64,000 bases of DNA from the IMG/VR virus record IMGVR_UViG_3300021963_000034, positions 1-64,000 of that record, one strand, 5' to 3'. The notes under the pieces are model-generated. The model searched no databases, was not told the origin of the DNA, and was given only the letters and a program-made list of their open reading frames with translations. Both the position numbers and the translations under genes were made by a program. Positions 23,614 through 31,898 of the stretch are shown in pieces. Source of the DNA: a virus. The first letter of the stretch is position 1. The number at the start of each line of letters is the position of its first letter.

Positions 23614-23638
23614 AAAGCGCCTAAAAAGGCGCTTTTTT
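23614..23638 (+). terminator. Rho-independent terminator after the hli-peroxiredoxin operon
   Basis: The stem AAGCGCC / GGCGCTT with a TAAAAA loop, then a run of T. Position 8 nt after the peroxiredoxin stop. Confidence 0.88.
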
Positions 23639-23646
23639 TATAAATA
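23639..23646 (+). promoter_or_regulatory. Candidate late promoter
   Basis: TATAAATA immediately after the terminator T-run and 25 nt upstream of the C39 peptidase gene. It matches the T4 late -10 element. Confidence 0.6.
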
Positions 23647-23671
23647 TCTTCAGTGTTTATAGAGATAATCC

Positions 23672-24343
23672 ATGACCCTAGATCTTCATAACTTTTTTAA
23701 GTTTTATGATGATAGCAATTCAAATCATGTTGCAGCGGTTCAATGGTTAGAAGACAATCTTCCCGCTCAGTTTTTGGATGATTCAGAGACAGATTGGATT
23801 GGAATTTTCAGAACCAAACCACCAACACCGGCAGTTCTCAACGTTCCTTACTTCAATCAAGTAGATAACTACAGAGATGCACATAGAACTTGCAACTCTT
23901 CATCGTGTGCTATGTGCCTTGCTTTCCTCAAGCCAGGCAGCATCAAAGGCGATGACGAATACGTTAAAAAAGTATTTGCTATCGGTGACACAACTGATCA
24001 TGCCGTACAGACAAAGGTTCTGGCAGGTTATGGAGTTAAGTCACACTTTAGTTACAATCTTTCTTTCGCTGATATTGATAAAAGTCTCGATGCTGGGAAA
24101 CCTGTTGTTATTGGTATCCTTCACAGGGGTTCTCTTTCTGCACCTACTGGTGGGCATATGTGTGTTGTAATTGGTAAGACACCAGATGGAAAGGGATATT
24201 ATGTAAACGATCCTTATGGTTCTCTTAACGATAACTATACTGGACCTGTAACTAACGGTAAGAAGACAATCTATACCAAAGCAGTTCTCAAGCACCGTTG
24301 GTGTCCAGGGGGTAACGATGGATGGGGCAGAATCTTCGACTAA
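23672..24343 (+). CDS. C39-like cysteine peptidase with a shared N-terminal domain
   Basis: A 223-aa protein. Residues 1-35 (LHNFFKFYDDSNSNHVAAVQ, then WLEDNLP) match the N-terminus of the lysozyme at 24442. The catalytic domain is peptidase_C39_2-like: nucleophile Cys in TCNSSSCAMCL, GGHMCVVIG with the His, and VNDPYGS with the Asp. There is no signal peptide. Probably cleaves peptide bonds in the envelope during lysis or entry. Preceded by a late-type promoter. Confidence 0.78.
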   Translation: MTLDLHNFFKFYDDSNSNHVAAVQWLEDNLPAQFLDDSETDWIGIFRTKPPTPAVLNVPYFNQVDNYRDAHRTCNSSSCAMCLAFLKPGSIKGDDEYVKKVFAIGDTTDHAVQTKVLAGYGVKSHFSYNLSFADIDKSLDAGKPVVIGILHRGSLSAPTGGHMCVVIGKTPDGKGYYVNDPYGSLNDNYTGPVTNGKKTIYTKAVLKHRWCPGGNDGWGRIFD

Positions 24344-24356
24344 TTTTAAAAGAAAG

Positions 24357-24464
24357 ATGCTTAAGGTCATTAGAGATCTTACAAATAGTGGAAAGCATCT
24401 AGAGGCAAACGAACTTTATCAACGGTATTTCGGAGACAACAATGGCAAGAATCGACTTACATAA
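24357..24464 (+). CDS. Small overlapping protein
   Basis: 35 aa from ATG 24357 (or 48 aa from ATG 24318), ending at TAA 24462-24464 inside the lysozyme gene. Charged helical sequence (MLKVIRDLTNSGKHLEANEL). The AAGAAAG before ATG 24357 is a weak ribosome site. It fills the gap between two lysis-type genes; whether it is expressed is uncertain. Confidence 0.4.
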   Translation: MLKVIRDLTNSGKHLEANELYQRYFGDNNGKNRLT

Positions 24465-25113
24465 CTTCTTTAAGTTCTATGACGAGAAGAATCCTAATCA
24501 TGTAAAAGCAGTTCAGTGGTTAGAAGATAACCTACCTGTCAAATATCTAGAAGATAATATTGATTGGGCGGAGATTTATAGAGGAAAAAAGACTAGTGCT
24601 GCACCAGCATCTGCACCCGCTGCTGCAGCTCCTGTAACAGGTGGTGATGATGTTCCACAAATGGGAATCAAGTTAATTAAAGAGTTTGAAGGATGTCACT
24701 TAAAGGCATATCCAGATCCTCTTACTGGAGGACTTCCAATCACAATCGGTTGGGGTTCTACCCGCAAGAAAGACGGATCGCCATTTAAACTTGGTGATAC
24801 TCTATCTCAACAAGAAGCAGATGAACTTCTTATCGAACAATGTAAGAAAGAGTTCCTTCCTGCCTTGCGTAAAATCCCTCATTGGAGTGAAATGTCTGAT
24901 GGAAAAAGAGGCGCTCTGCTCAGCTTTGCTTATAATCTTGGTGCCGGTTTTTACGGTGGCGATAACTTTAATACTATTACTAAACGCCTAAAAAATAAAG
25001 AGTGGGATTTAGTTCCTGATGCTCTTTATCTCTATCGCAATCCTGGTTCTAATGTAGAAGCAGGTCTTGCACGTAGAAGAAAGGCAGAAGGTGAAGCTTG
25101 GAAGAAGGGATAA
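24442..25113 (+). CDS. Lysozyme (glycoside hydrolase 24), endolysin candidate
   Basis: A 223-aa protein. The N-terminal segment (LHNFFKFYDEKNPNHVKAVQ, residues 5-24) is shared with the C39 peptidase. An Ala/Pro-rich linker follows at about 52-68, then the GH24 domain: the catalytic Glu in LIKEFEGCHLKAYPDP, Asp 9 residues later and Thr in ITIGWG, as in T4 lysozyme E-D-T. SFAYNLGAGF and GLARRRKAEGEAW are typical phage lysozyme blocks. It hydrolyses peptidoglycan glycan strands. No signal peptide, so it needs a holin; a candidate lies at 27495. Confidence 0.9.
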   Translation: MARIDLHNFFKFYDEKNPNHVKAVQWLEDNLPVKYLEDNIDWAEIYRGKKTSAAPASAPAAAAPVTGGDDVPQMGIKLIKEFEGCHLKAYPDPLTGGLPITIGWGSTRKKDGSPFKLGDTLSQQEADELLIEQCKKEFLPALRKIPHWSEMSDGKRGALLSFAYNLGAGFYGGDNFNTITKRLKNKEWDLVPDALYLYRNPGSNVEAGLARRRKAEGEAWKKG

Positions 25114-25168
25114 ATAGTTACAATCATACCTGATTCTTGATCTTAACTGGTCTGAATCTACATAGTCC

Positions 25169-25255
25169 GAGTCCTCTGTGATTCGGTGAATACTTTACTT
25201 TTAAACATAACTTCGGTTTGTTTTGTTTAGTACACACTGAACTCACAGAGGATTC
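25169..25255 (+). promoter_or_regulatory. Inverted repeat that could hide the ribosome-binding site of the 25258 gene
   Basis: GAGTCCTCTGTGA (25169-25181) is complementary to TCACAGAGGATTC (25243-25255): 13 pairs with one G-T. The right arm contains the Shine-Dalgarno AGAGGA of the gene starting at 25258. If the arms pair in the mRNA (61-nt loop), translation would be blocked until opened. A late-type motif GATAAATA is at 25109-25116. Confidence 0.6.
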
Positions 25256-25257
25256 TT

Positions 25258-27435
25258 ATGTCTTACGCTACAAGGGCGCTTGCTGTAGCGTCTGCTCTTT
25301 TAATGGGGGCACCAACAGCATTCGCAGATACAATTTCTGGTACAGATTTCGAGACTGGAGATACTTCAGGATGGAATACTGGAACTCAAACTGGAACACT
25401 AGATGCCACAATCGGTGGAAATGGAACTGGTGTGAGTGTTGTCGATAATCCAGTTATCTTTAATGCTGGATCTTTCCCCGCAGTAGGAAGCCCAACACTA
25501 CAAGACGGTTCTCCTAATCCATATCACGCACCCGCAGTAACACCAACCACTTGGGAGTTTGCTCCTTATGGAACTGCTGGTGCCGCACTACAACCAAACG
25601 GTCAACAAACATTTAACCAAGCAACAGAAGCACTTGGTTTAACTCCAGAGCAAAATCAAGCAATAAGAGATCTTCTCACTCAACAACAACAAGCATCAGG
25701 ACTTGGAAATCCAAACCCAACCGATGCTTCTTGGATTACTAAATCAGTCACTTTGGAGACTGGAAAAGTTTATACGATGTCTTGGAACTATATTGGAACT
25801 GATTATGTTCCTTTCAATGATGGTTCTATCACTTCACTTGTTTATCAGGGATCTGGAACTTCCCCATCAGTAACAGTTAATAACCAACTTCAAAACTATG
25901 CATTACTTGGATTTACCAATCCAGGAACAGGTGATTATTCAACAGGTTCTTTTGGTTCTACTGGATGGCAGTATTCGACTTATCAGGTAGGTGCTGATGG
26001 TGATTATCTCTTAGGATTTGCAGTATTCAATCTTGGAGATACCGCACTATCACCAGTTCTTTTAGTTGATAGTCAACCTGGAACTACAACAGCAAATGGT
26101 CAGGCATTCACTCCTGTTGCTCCAAACAATCCAGATGCACCATCTGTTGATGAAGTAGCACCAACACCAACTCCTGAACCAGAACCCACTCCTGAACCCA
26201 CACCAGAACCAGAGCCAACTCCTGAACCAGAACCCACTCCTGAGCCAGAGCCAACTCCTGAACCTACACCAGAACCAGAGCCAACTCCTGAACCTACACC
26301 AGAACCAGAACCAACTCCTGAACCTGAAGTAACTCCAGAACCAACTCCTGAACCTGAAGTAACTCCAGAACCAACTCCTGAACCCACTCCAGAACCAGAA
26401 CCCACTCCTGAACCAGAACCACCAACATTATTAAACTCTGTGACTGTTCCTGCACCAGGACTTCCAGTTGTTGTTACTACAGAAGTAACTCATAAGGCAT
26501 CTGAGAAGGATGGAGTTCAGAAGATTAGAAGAGACTTTGCAACCACAACTCAAACTCCATTATTAAAGCAAGATACTTATAGTGATGGAACAGTTGTAAG
26601 TTCTTTACTTCTCTCAGTTGATACTCAAAATACTCGTGATGTTCTTTCTGGTCGTGTAGATCAATATGAAGTTTTAGATAAGATTGGTGGTGGATTACAA
26701 AATCTTCTCATTCACGAACCATCTAAACCAGACACTGATATAGTAAGAGTATTCAGTAACAACTATTATGCATGGTCTTCTGGTGATTATGGATACAATG
26801 GTAAGACTTTAATCATTGGTGGTGGATTAGAGATTGATATTACTCCTACTTGGACAATTGGTGGTCAGTATAATAATATGAATATTGATTTAGGTGGAGT
26901 TGATAGCACTTCTAAACTCCTCAAAAATCATTATGGAATATTCAATATGTTCCGTGGAAATACATTCTCACTCTTAACAAATGCTGGATTTGCACAGAAC
27001 AAATATAATGTATCCAGAAATGTTCAGGGTGTCTTTAATAATGAAAGTTCAACAGAAGGAAAAGAGTGGTTTGTAAATAACAGACTATTCTGGCATCTCA
27101 ATAAGAACGTAACATCATTTGTTGGTTACACTGTTGGTAACTATCAAAGAGATGAATTTGTTGAAAAAGGATCTATTCAATCCAGAAGAACTGTTGATTC
27201 TATAAACAAAACTTCACAATCTGGTGAGGTAGGTCTAAATATTTCACACCGTTTTGGTGGAAAGAAAAAGGATTTATTTGGAGTAACTGTTGGTGGTTCT
27301 TATGAAACCAGTGGAATGATTGAGGCATCTGCTTCTGTTGATTATAAAGAGATGGTCGTTATTGAAGGAATTCATCAAATCAATGATGGAGTTTCTAACA
27401 CAGCAGTTTCTGCAAAACTTAAATTTAAGTTCTAA
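25258..27435 (+). CDS. Large exported protein with PEP-repeat linker and barrel-like C-terminus
   Basis: A 725-aa protein. Signal peptide at residues 1-23 ([17 protein letters not shown]). Residues 24-300 are Gly/Thr/Asn-rich with a lectin-like [12 protein letters not shown] start. Residues about 300-388 are tandem (T)[13 protein letters not shown] repeats. Residues about 480-725 alternate polar and hydrophobic residues in strand-like fashion, and the protein ends in Phe (AKLKFKF), the usual outer-membrane barrel signal. This is the layout of an autotransporter-like or surface protein. It could be a phage-encoded host-surface protein; a virion fibre is less likely given the signal peptide. 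Preceded by the SD-sequestering repeat. Confidence 0.75.
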   Translation: MSYATRALAVASALLMGAPTAFADTISGTDFETGDTSGWNTGTQTGTLDATIGGNGTGVSVVDNPVIFNAGSFPAVGSPTLQDGSPNPYHAPAVTPTTWEFAPYGTAGAALQPNGQQTFNQATEALGLTPEQNQAIRDLLTQQQQASGLGNPNPTDASWITKSVTLETGKVYTMSWNYIGTDYVPFNDGSITSLVYQGSGTSPSVTVNNQLQNYALLGFTNPGTGDYSTGSFGSTGWQYSTYQVGADGDYLLGFAVFNLGDTALSPVLLVDSQPGTTTANGQAFTPVAPNNPDAPSVDEVAPTPTPEPEPTPEPTPEPEPTPEPEPTPEPEPTPEPTPEPEPTPEPTPEPEPTPEPEVTPEPTPEPEVTPEPTPEPTPEPEPTPEPEPPTLLNSVTVPAPGLPVVVTTEVTHKASEKDGVQKIRRDFATTTQTPLLKQDTYSDGTVVSSLLLSVDTQNTRDVLSGRVDQYEVLDKIGGGLQNLLIHEPSKPDTDIVRVFSNNYYAWSSGDYGYNGKTLIIGGGLEIDITPTWTIGGQYNNMNIDLGGVDSTSKLLKNHYGIFNMFRGNTFSLLTNAGFAQNKYNVSRNVQGVFNNESSTEGKEWFVNNRLFWHLNKNVTSFVGYTVGNYQRDEFVEKGSIQSRRTVDSINKTSQSGEVGLNISHRFGGKKKDLFGVTVGGSYETSGMIEASASVDYKEMVVIEGIHQINDGVSNTAVSAKLKFKF
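26157..26420 (+). repeat. Tandem repeat encoding Pro-Glu-Pro-Thr
   Basis: About 264 nt of imperfect 6- and 12-nt units (variants of ccaactcctgaa / ccagaaccagag) encode TPEP and EPEP repeats. Synonymous differences (ccc/cca/cct, gag/gaa) show it has diverged by base changes, and VTPEP insertions occur twice. It probably forms a stiff periplasm- or surface-spanning linker. Confidence 0.9.
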
Positions 27436-27494
27436 AATCCTAAATAACAAAGACATCATCACAGGAACTGATGGAAAACAAAAGGGAAAAATGT

Positions 27495-27809
27495 ATGAGT
27501 CAGATTATTCGTATTGCGATTTTGGGTTGGTCTGCCGCACTACTGACAGCAAGTTATGCTGGTGCTCTCGCTAAAATGGATCCTACCTTTATTGCAACCG
27601 TATTCACTGCCTCTGCTGCAACCTTTGGTATTAACACAATGAAGAAGGGCGGTGATGATGATGAAAAAAAGGATGAACCAAAAAGGGAAGAGGTTGTAGA
27701 ATCTCTTCCTGAACCACCTACTCCCGAAGTTTCCGCATCGGAACCAACTCTAGAAGAAAGAGTTGAAGTATTGGAAGGTCAAGTACAACCTCGCACAGGT
27801 GGAGCATAA
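27495..27809 (+). CDS. Small membrane protein, holin candidate
   Basis: 104 aa from ATG 27495 (an upstream ATG at 27471 would add 8 residues). A hydrophobic N-terminal half with two helices (RIAILGWSAALLTASYAGAL and TFIATVFTASAATFGIN), then a highly charged tail (KKGGDDDEKKDEPKREEVVE) and a short coiled coil. Two short helices plus a charged tail, 2.4 kb from the lysozyme gene, fit a class II holin. CTAAATA at 27440-27446 may be its late promoter. Assignment is by architecture only. Confidence 0.5.
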   Translation: MSQIIRIAILGWSAALLTASYAGALAKMDPTFIATVFTASAATFGINTMKKGGDDDEKKDEPKREEVVESLPEPPTPEVSASEPTLEERVEVLEGQVQPRTGGA

Positions 27810-27922
27810 TGGCAAAGTCCGCAAATAAAGGTAAGAAAGGTTCTGCTGGAGGTAAGCAATCCAAGCAAAATCAAGGTAATGCAACTGCCAAAAAAGCAAA
27901 GAATGGTGGAAAGAAAAAATGA
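27809..27922 (+). CDS. Highly basic 37-aa protein
   Basis: From ATG 27809, overlapping the upstream TAA by one base, to TGA 27920-27922. 15 of 37 residues are Lys and most others Gly, Ala, Asn, Gln or Ser. No hydrophobic core, so it is probably disordered and nucleic-acid-binding or a charge-neutralising peptide. Family unknown. Confidence 0.5.
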   Translation: MAKSANKGKKGSAGGKQSKQNQGNATAKKAKNGGKKK

Positions 27923-28098
27923 TTGAATTTGTGACTTTGGTGGTTGTTGGTCATATGATAGTTGGACCTAACTTATGTCAAACTGATTTTTTAGGTGATA
28001 ATCAAATTTACACATTTACATACCAATGCCAAGAGAATGGAACACTCCTAAACGAGAGTGTTGGAATGCTCCCATCCATCAAATACTCAAAGCTATAG
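27919..28098 (+). CDS. Small protein with hydrophobic N-terminus
   Basis: 59 aa from ATG 27919 (ATGA overlap) to TAG 28096-28098, overlapping the next gene by 73 nt in another frame. The N-terminus FVTLVVVGHMIVGPNLC could be a signal or lipoprotein-like segment; two Cys (C20, C37) are in the remaining part. Function unknown; the long overlap lowers confidence. Confidence 0.45.
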   Translation: MIEFVTLVVVGHMIVGPNLCQTDFLGDNQIYTFTYQCQENGTLLNESVGMLPSIKYSKL

Positions 28099-28226
28099 AT
28101 AATCACACCCGTCTTCACATGGAGACGGGTGATTTTTGGCATGAAGAACAGGCCCAGATCTTGAGAAAATATGTCAAAGATTTGAAAATCTGGATTCATA
28201 AACAAGAAGGATGGTGGAATGAATGA
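28026..28226 (+). CDS. Conserved hypothetical protein
   Basis: 66 aa, rich in Trp, His and charged residues (REWNTPKRECWNAP, then TRLHMETGDFWHEEQ and KQEGWWNE). Soluble. Overlaps the next start by 4 nt. Looks like a cyanophage core small protein; function unknown. Confidence 0.55.
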   Translation: MPREWNTPKRECWNAPIHQILKAIDNHTRLHMETGDFWHEEQAQILRKYVKDLKIWIHKQEGWWNE

Positions 28227-28969
28227 AAAAAATTTTAGCAACAATTGGGTTATCCCTAACTTTAGCATTTCCTGCAATTGCTAATTCTTTACAATCAATC
28301 CAACCAACAGTAAAGCCATATAGTGCCGCTGCAATGGGTTGTATGATACTTTTAGAATGTACTGAAGGAGTTGAAAAACTCACAGTAGATTCTGAACTAC
28401 TAAAGGATCCAGACTTTGATCCATTCAGAGAAGAACTAAAAAGAATTATTACTGCTCTTGATGGTGTAAATGTTCCCGTTTATGTTGCACCAGAAAGATA
28501 CTTTACTCCAAGAACAGTAGGATTATATAAACCAAACTATAATCGTTTCTTTGTCAATGAAACTCTTCTCAAAGATCCTAGAGAGTTCTTGGGAACAATG
28601 AGACACGAAGGATGGCACGCTGTACAAGATTGTATGGGTGGAGGAATGCAAACTTCTTTTATGGCTCAGGTACATCAGGATTCAGAAATTCCTGCTTGGG
28701 TAATGAAGCAGACTCGATTAACTTATGAATCAATGATGCAAAGTCGTGCTATTCCTTGGGAAGCAGATGCTAACTGGGCAGAAGAGCAATCAAATCAAAC
28801 AGCAGAAAAACTTGAAATGTGTGCAAAAGGTCCACTATGGGATCAAATCAGACCAACTCCAATGACGATGGATTGGTTAATTGGATGTGGATGGATGAAA
28901 CCACAAGAAGGTAAGTATCCTTATTATCCAAATAAGAAAGTTGAGTATTGCACTGAGGGTAAGTATTGA
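28223..28969 (+). CDS. Exported HExxH metallopeptidase-like protein
   Basis: A 248-aa protein. Signal peptide at residues 1-20 (ILATIGLSLTLAFPAIANS). A zinc-binding motif HEGWHAVQDC (HExxH) sits at about residues 131-140. A downstream Glu in AIPWEADANWAEEQS is a candidate third ligand. Six Cys suggest periplasmic disulfides. The fold is not one I can name. It may process host envelope proteins. In an operon with small membrane proteins and a nuclease. Confidence 0.7.
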   Translation: MKKILATIGLSLTLAFPAIANSLQSIQPTVKPYSAAAMGCMILLECTEGVEKLTVDSELLKDPDFDPFREELKRIITALDGVNVPVYVAPERYFTPRTVGLYKPNYNRFFVNETLLKDPREFLGTMRHEGWHAVQDCMGGGMQTSFMAQVHQDSEIPAWVMKQTRLTYESMMQSRAIPWEADANWAEEQSNQTAEKLEMCAKGPLWDQIRPTPMTMDWLIGCGWMKPQEGKYPYYPNKKVEYCTEGKY

Positions 28970-29118
28970 TGGATTTTCCGTGGGGAGTTGTTACAATATT
29001 GGGATGCGGTCTTATCTTTACTGCATATGTAATTTACTACATACTACGATTAGCACACGAGGAAATGAAAGATGAAAAATCTAGCAATCATTCTGTCAGC
29101 AACGAGTCTGGCAATTAG
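28969..29118 (+). CDS. Single-helix membrane protein
   Basis: 49 aa from ATG 28969, overlapping the previous TGA by one base, to TAG 29116-29118. Helix VVTILGCGLIFTAYVIYYIL, then a charged tail. Overlaps the next gene by 47 nt. Function unknown. Confidence 0.5.
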   Translation: MDFPWGVVTILGCGLIFTAYVIYYILRLAHEEMKDEKSSNHSVSNESGN

Positions 29119-29284
29119 TGGAGCACTTTGTTACGGTGCTTATGTGACCTATAAAAAAGCAGAAGCAATCCTCAACAATCCAGAAGAGTTTGTTGGTAAG
29201 GTTGTAGAGAACCAAGTCAATAAAGCATTTGAAAAATTACCTATCCCCAAACTAAATACTGAGAAGTTCAAATTACCATTCTAA
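29072..29284 (+). CDS. Membrane-anchored or exported small protein
   Basis: 70 aa. N-terminal hydrophobic segment (LAIILSATSLAISGALCYGA) then an amphipathic tail (YKKAEAILNNPEEFVGKVVE). It could be a signal anchor. TAA overlaps the nuclease start. Function unknown. Confidence 0.55.
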   Translation: MKNLAIILSATSLAISGALCYGAYVTYKKAEAILNNPEEFVGKVVENQVNKAFEKLPIPKLNTEKFKLPF

Positions 29285-29721
29285 TGGATAAAGATCCGTA
29301 CATTTATAGAATCAAGTCTGTTCTTAAGGTTGTAGATGGTGACACTATTGACGCTGCTATTGATCTTGGTTTTGATATCTCCCTTACTAAGCGAATTCGT
29401 CTTGCTGGTGTCGATACCCCAGAGAGCAGAACAACTGATGCTAAAGAAAAGGCACTTGGTCTTGAAGTTAAAGAATGGCTTAAGAAAAAGTTAGAAGGTC
29501 AAACCGACATCATTGTTAAAACAGAACTCCCAGATTCTACTGAGAAATATGGTAGAATTCTGGGATATTTGTTTATTGGAGATGCTGAAGTATCTGCAGT
29601 CAATAAAAAGAAATCAGTCAATCAACAAATGATTGATGAGGGATTTGCTTGGGAATATTCCGGTGGAACTAAAAAGAAAGATTTTTCTCTATTGGAATCA
29701 AAAAGACAAGCGAGCAGATAA
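29284..29721 (+). CDS. Staphylococcal nuclease-like (thermonuclease) protein
   Basis: A 145-aa SNase (OB) domain. VVDGDTIDAAIDLGF, RIRLAGVDTPESRT and EKYGRILGYLFIG carry the Asp, Arg and Glu catalytic positions. No signal peptide of its own. Ca2+-dependent cleavage of DNA or RNA; may degrade host nucleic acid. Its 3' end overlaps the convergent minus-strand gene by 24 nt. Confidence 0.88.
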   Translation: MDKDPYIYRIKSVLKVVDGDTIDAAIDLGFDISLTKRIRLAGVDTPESRTTDAKEKALGLEVKEWLKKKLEGQTDIIVKTELPDSTEKYGRILGYLFIGDAEVSAVNKKKSVNQQMIDEGFAWEYSGGTKKKDFSLLESKRQASR

Positions 29722-30576
29722 TTTTTTAGCAATCTTTTTAGGAGGGGCATAGAGAGGTTTGAATCTTTCTTGTCCTTCTTTTGTGAACTTATCTTTTATT
29801 GGTTCATCAATGATTACTTTATTTTCAATTTCGTAAAGTGTGTTTTGCTCTATTTGGTCTCTAATGTACTGTTCAACATTATCAACTTGAGCAACTAATC
29901 TTGTTCCTTCTGCTGAGTATTCAAAAATATCAATATGACCTGCTTCTGCCATCACATAATGGAGAACAGGTTTAACTTGTTTGATTTTAATTTTAAACTT
30001 ATTCTTTGTTGCTTCTTTGATAAATGGTTCAGCAGCATTCTTCAATACATTAAAAGCAGCAGTTGATGCTATCGTAGCAGCAGTTGTAACTACTGCTACA
30101 GCACCAGCCGTAGCAACAAGAGAAGGATCAGGTAGATTAATATCGACACCATAAACAGAAAAGGTTGGTTGAGGTTTATCTGGTGGAACTTCTACAACTG
30201 GTGTAGGAGTTTGAGTAGTGGAGGTTTCAGCAACTTGTGGAAGTTGAGGTTGAGTGATAGTATCTGGAAGTCCTCTATTTTTCTGTTGTTCTTCTGCTGC
30301 TTGTTTTTGACGTTCTGCATTTACTGCAGCATCAAACTCTGCCTGAGTGGGAACATTGAGAACTGGATATTTAATTCCAGTGTTCGGCATATTAATAACA
30401 GGAACTTCTAACCCACGAACTACTGGTACTTCTACACCACGAACACTCGGTCTATCTATAGTTGATATTACAGATGGACCGGATATTCGATTTATGTTTG
30501 CGTTTGGTATGTTAATCGGATTATTTCCGATTATTGGTCTTAAATTTGGATTATCAATTGGTTGTATTGGTTCCAT
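29698..30576 (-). CDS. Hypothetical protein, last gene of a minus-strand operon
   Basis: Start at 30576 is preferred: GAGG lies 9 nt upstream (292 aa); ATG 30585 is too close to that site. The N-terminal half is Asn/Pro/Ile-rich (IQPIDNPNLRPIIGNNPINI), a Pro-rich middle follows, then a hydrophobic Ala-rich stretch at about residues 155-178 (VATAGAVAVVTTAATIASTA) and a charged C-terminus. No signal peptide. The central hydrophobic segment could span a membrane. Family unknown. Confidence 0.6.
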   Translation of the reverse strand: MEPIQPIDNPNLRPIIGNNPINIPNANINRISGPSVISTIDRPSVRGVEVPVVRGLEVPVINMPNTGIKYPVLNVPTQAEFDAAVNAERQKQAAEEQQKNRGLPDTITQPQLPQVAETSTTQTPTPVVEVPPDKPQPTFSVYGVDINLPDPSLVATAGAVAVVTTAATIASTAAFNVLKNAAEPFIKEATKNKFKIKIKQVKPVLHYVMAEAGHIDIFEYSAEGTRLVAQVDNVEQYIRDQIEQNTLYEIENKVIIDEPIKDKFTKEGQERFKPLYAPPKKIAKKLSARLSF

Positions 30577-31135
30577 TGACCACATCCTCAACTCTTGGGT
30601 ATTTCACAACAACATCCGCACAAACTTTATAGTAAGGACTATCGGGATGGAACATTACCCCCGCTTTATATGCCTCACCGCATTTCAATAATCTCACGAG
30701 TTCAAAATCTAATCTTGCCTTATCTGCTTCTGCTTGTTGTCTTGAAATTTCGACCCTTGCTCTTGCCTTACAAAGTTCTTGTAAAGAACCATCTAGTGGG
30801 ACATTAAATCCCATAGACAATCCAGCGTTACCAGAAAAAGATGTAAACTGTTCTGGGTCTTGACTTGCATTTCCATTACCAACAACGAAAGGTGCTAGAG
30901 AGAAGGTCGGTCCCTGGCAACTAACGCCCGCACCATAGGTATTAAGTGCGTACGGCCCTTGGAGAACTTGGACCGCTTGGTTTGTAACGTTTCCAGTAGC
31001 ACTAGCAGAAGGCCCAGCGATATTAGTATTACTAGGAGCTGTTTGAGCCAACACTGGCGATACATAAAGTCCTACTGCGTAAATACAGATACGGATGTAG
31101 TTGTTGATTCTGTTTCTGTAGTTCTGTCTATCCAT
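30554..31135 (-). CDS. Exported protein of the minus-strand operon
   Basis: 193 aa. Signal sequence at about residues 12-31 (NYIRICIYAVGLYVSPVLAQ). The body is Gly/Asn/Ser-rich with four Cys, and a coiled-coil stretch (ELCKARARVEISRQQAEADK). Overlaps the next gene's start and the upstream gene's end. Possibly a periplasmic or surface protein; not recognised. Confidence 0.6.
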   Translation of the reverse strand: MDRQNYRNRINNYIRICIYAVGLYVSPVLAQTAPSNTNIAGPSASATGNVTNQAVQVLQGPYALNTYGAGVSCQGPTFSLAPFVVGNGNASQDPEQFTSFSGNAGLSMGFNVPLDGSLQELCKARARVEISRQQAEADKARLDFELVRLLKCGEAYKAGVMFHPDSPYYKVCADVVVKYPRVEDVVNGTNTTN

Positions 31136-31437
31136 GTTTCTTTTGCCACTCCAGGTCCGAGATAGGTTTCACTGAACTGGAATGGAGCACCTTGCGTCAT
31201 AATTGAATAACCAGAACCTCTTTGAGGAACGCCAGGAATGTTGATGTTCGTACCAGTTACAGTATAAGATTCACCAGTTGTATATTCAACTTGGCGGATT
31301 GTTTCTACAATTCTTGTTGTAGATTCTGTTGTTGCGTTAATAGTGCCTCTAGTAAAATTAGGCACAACTGTATTTGCCATTGCGGGAGTACAAATGACTC
31401 CCGTTGCTAAAAGCAAAGCGGGAGTTAAATGTCTCAT
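31072..31437 (-). CDS. Exported protein, paralogue of the 31434-31898 gene
   Basis: 121 aa with a signal peptide (HLTPALLLATGVICTPAMAN). Its central part aligns with the upstream gene: GESYTVTGTNINI against GASYSASGTNIQA, and TQGAPFQFSETYLGPG against TPGQAFSFSESIIEAD. Ser/Thr-rich, strand-like; it might form beta-rich surface assemblies. Start overlaps the upstream stop (ATGA). Confidence 0.65.
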   Translation of the reverse strand: MRHLTPALLLATGVICTPAMANTVVPNFTRGTINATTESTTRIVETIRQVEYTTGESYTVTGTNINIPGVPQRGSGYSIMTQGAPFQFSETYLGPGVAKETWIDRTTETESTTTSVSVFTQ

Positions 31438-31898
31438 TTGAATACACTTAATTCGATGGATCTTTGAGCAGTAGCACTTGTACCTGCACCACCAGCAGTA
31501 ACAGTAGGAACACCAGTTGGAGAAAGAGTACCTGCAAGAGTTCCTTTCTCGCCACCAACTTGAGTTACACTATCTCCATAGAGATTTGGTGAGTCAAATG
31601 TTCCTTGATTAGAAAGTGTTTGATTGAGAACAGGAGTATCTGCCTCAATAATGCTTTCTGAGAAGCTAAATGCTTGACCTGGAGTATTAATGTCGTAGGT
31701 TCCAGCACCACCAACACCCCCAAAGGATGTTGCTTGGATATTGGTTCCTGACGCTGAATAGGAAGCACCAATTCGGGTTGATTGAACAGCAGCACCATCA
31801 ACTTTCAATTGAACGGAATCAGTGATTTTAGATGTAATTTCAGCAGCATTAACTGGGATTGCGAAGAATAACGAAAAGGCTAATAGAAGTCTTTTCAT
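31434..31898 (-). CDS. Exported protein, first gene of the minus-strand operon
   Basis: 154 aa from ATG 31898 (a GTG at 31919 would add 7 residues before the signal sequence). Signal peptide MKRLLLAFSLFFAIPVNA. The mature part is Gly/Thr/Ser-rich without Cys and looks beta-rich. Paralogue of the next gene. A late motif (CTAAATA) lies 28 nt upstream. Confidence 0.65.
   Translation of the reverse strand: MKRLLLAFSLFFAIPVNAAEITSKITDSVQLKVDGAAVQSTRIGASYSASGTNIQATSFGGVGGAGTYDINTPGQAFSFSESIIEADTPVLNQTLSNQGTFDSPNLYGDSVTQVGGEKGTLAGTLSPTGVPTVTAGGAGTSATAQRSIELSVFK

Noticed and set aside
26100-26405. A 101-codon minus-strand frame of GSGVGSG repeats
   Set aside because: It is the mirror of the PEP repeat in the plus-strand gene; no ribosome site, promoter or independent support.
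28008-28277. Minus-strand 89-codon frame opposite the 28026 and 28223 genes
   Set aside because: Overlaps two better-supported plus-strand genes, including the signal peptide of the metallopeptidase-like protein.
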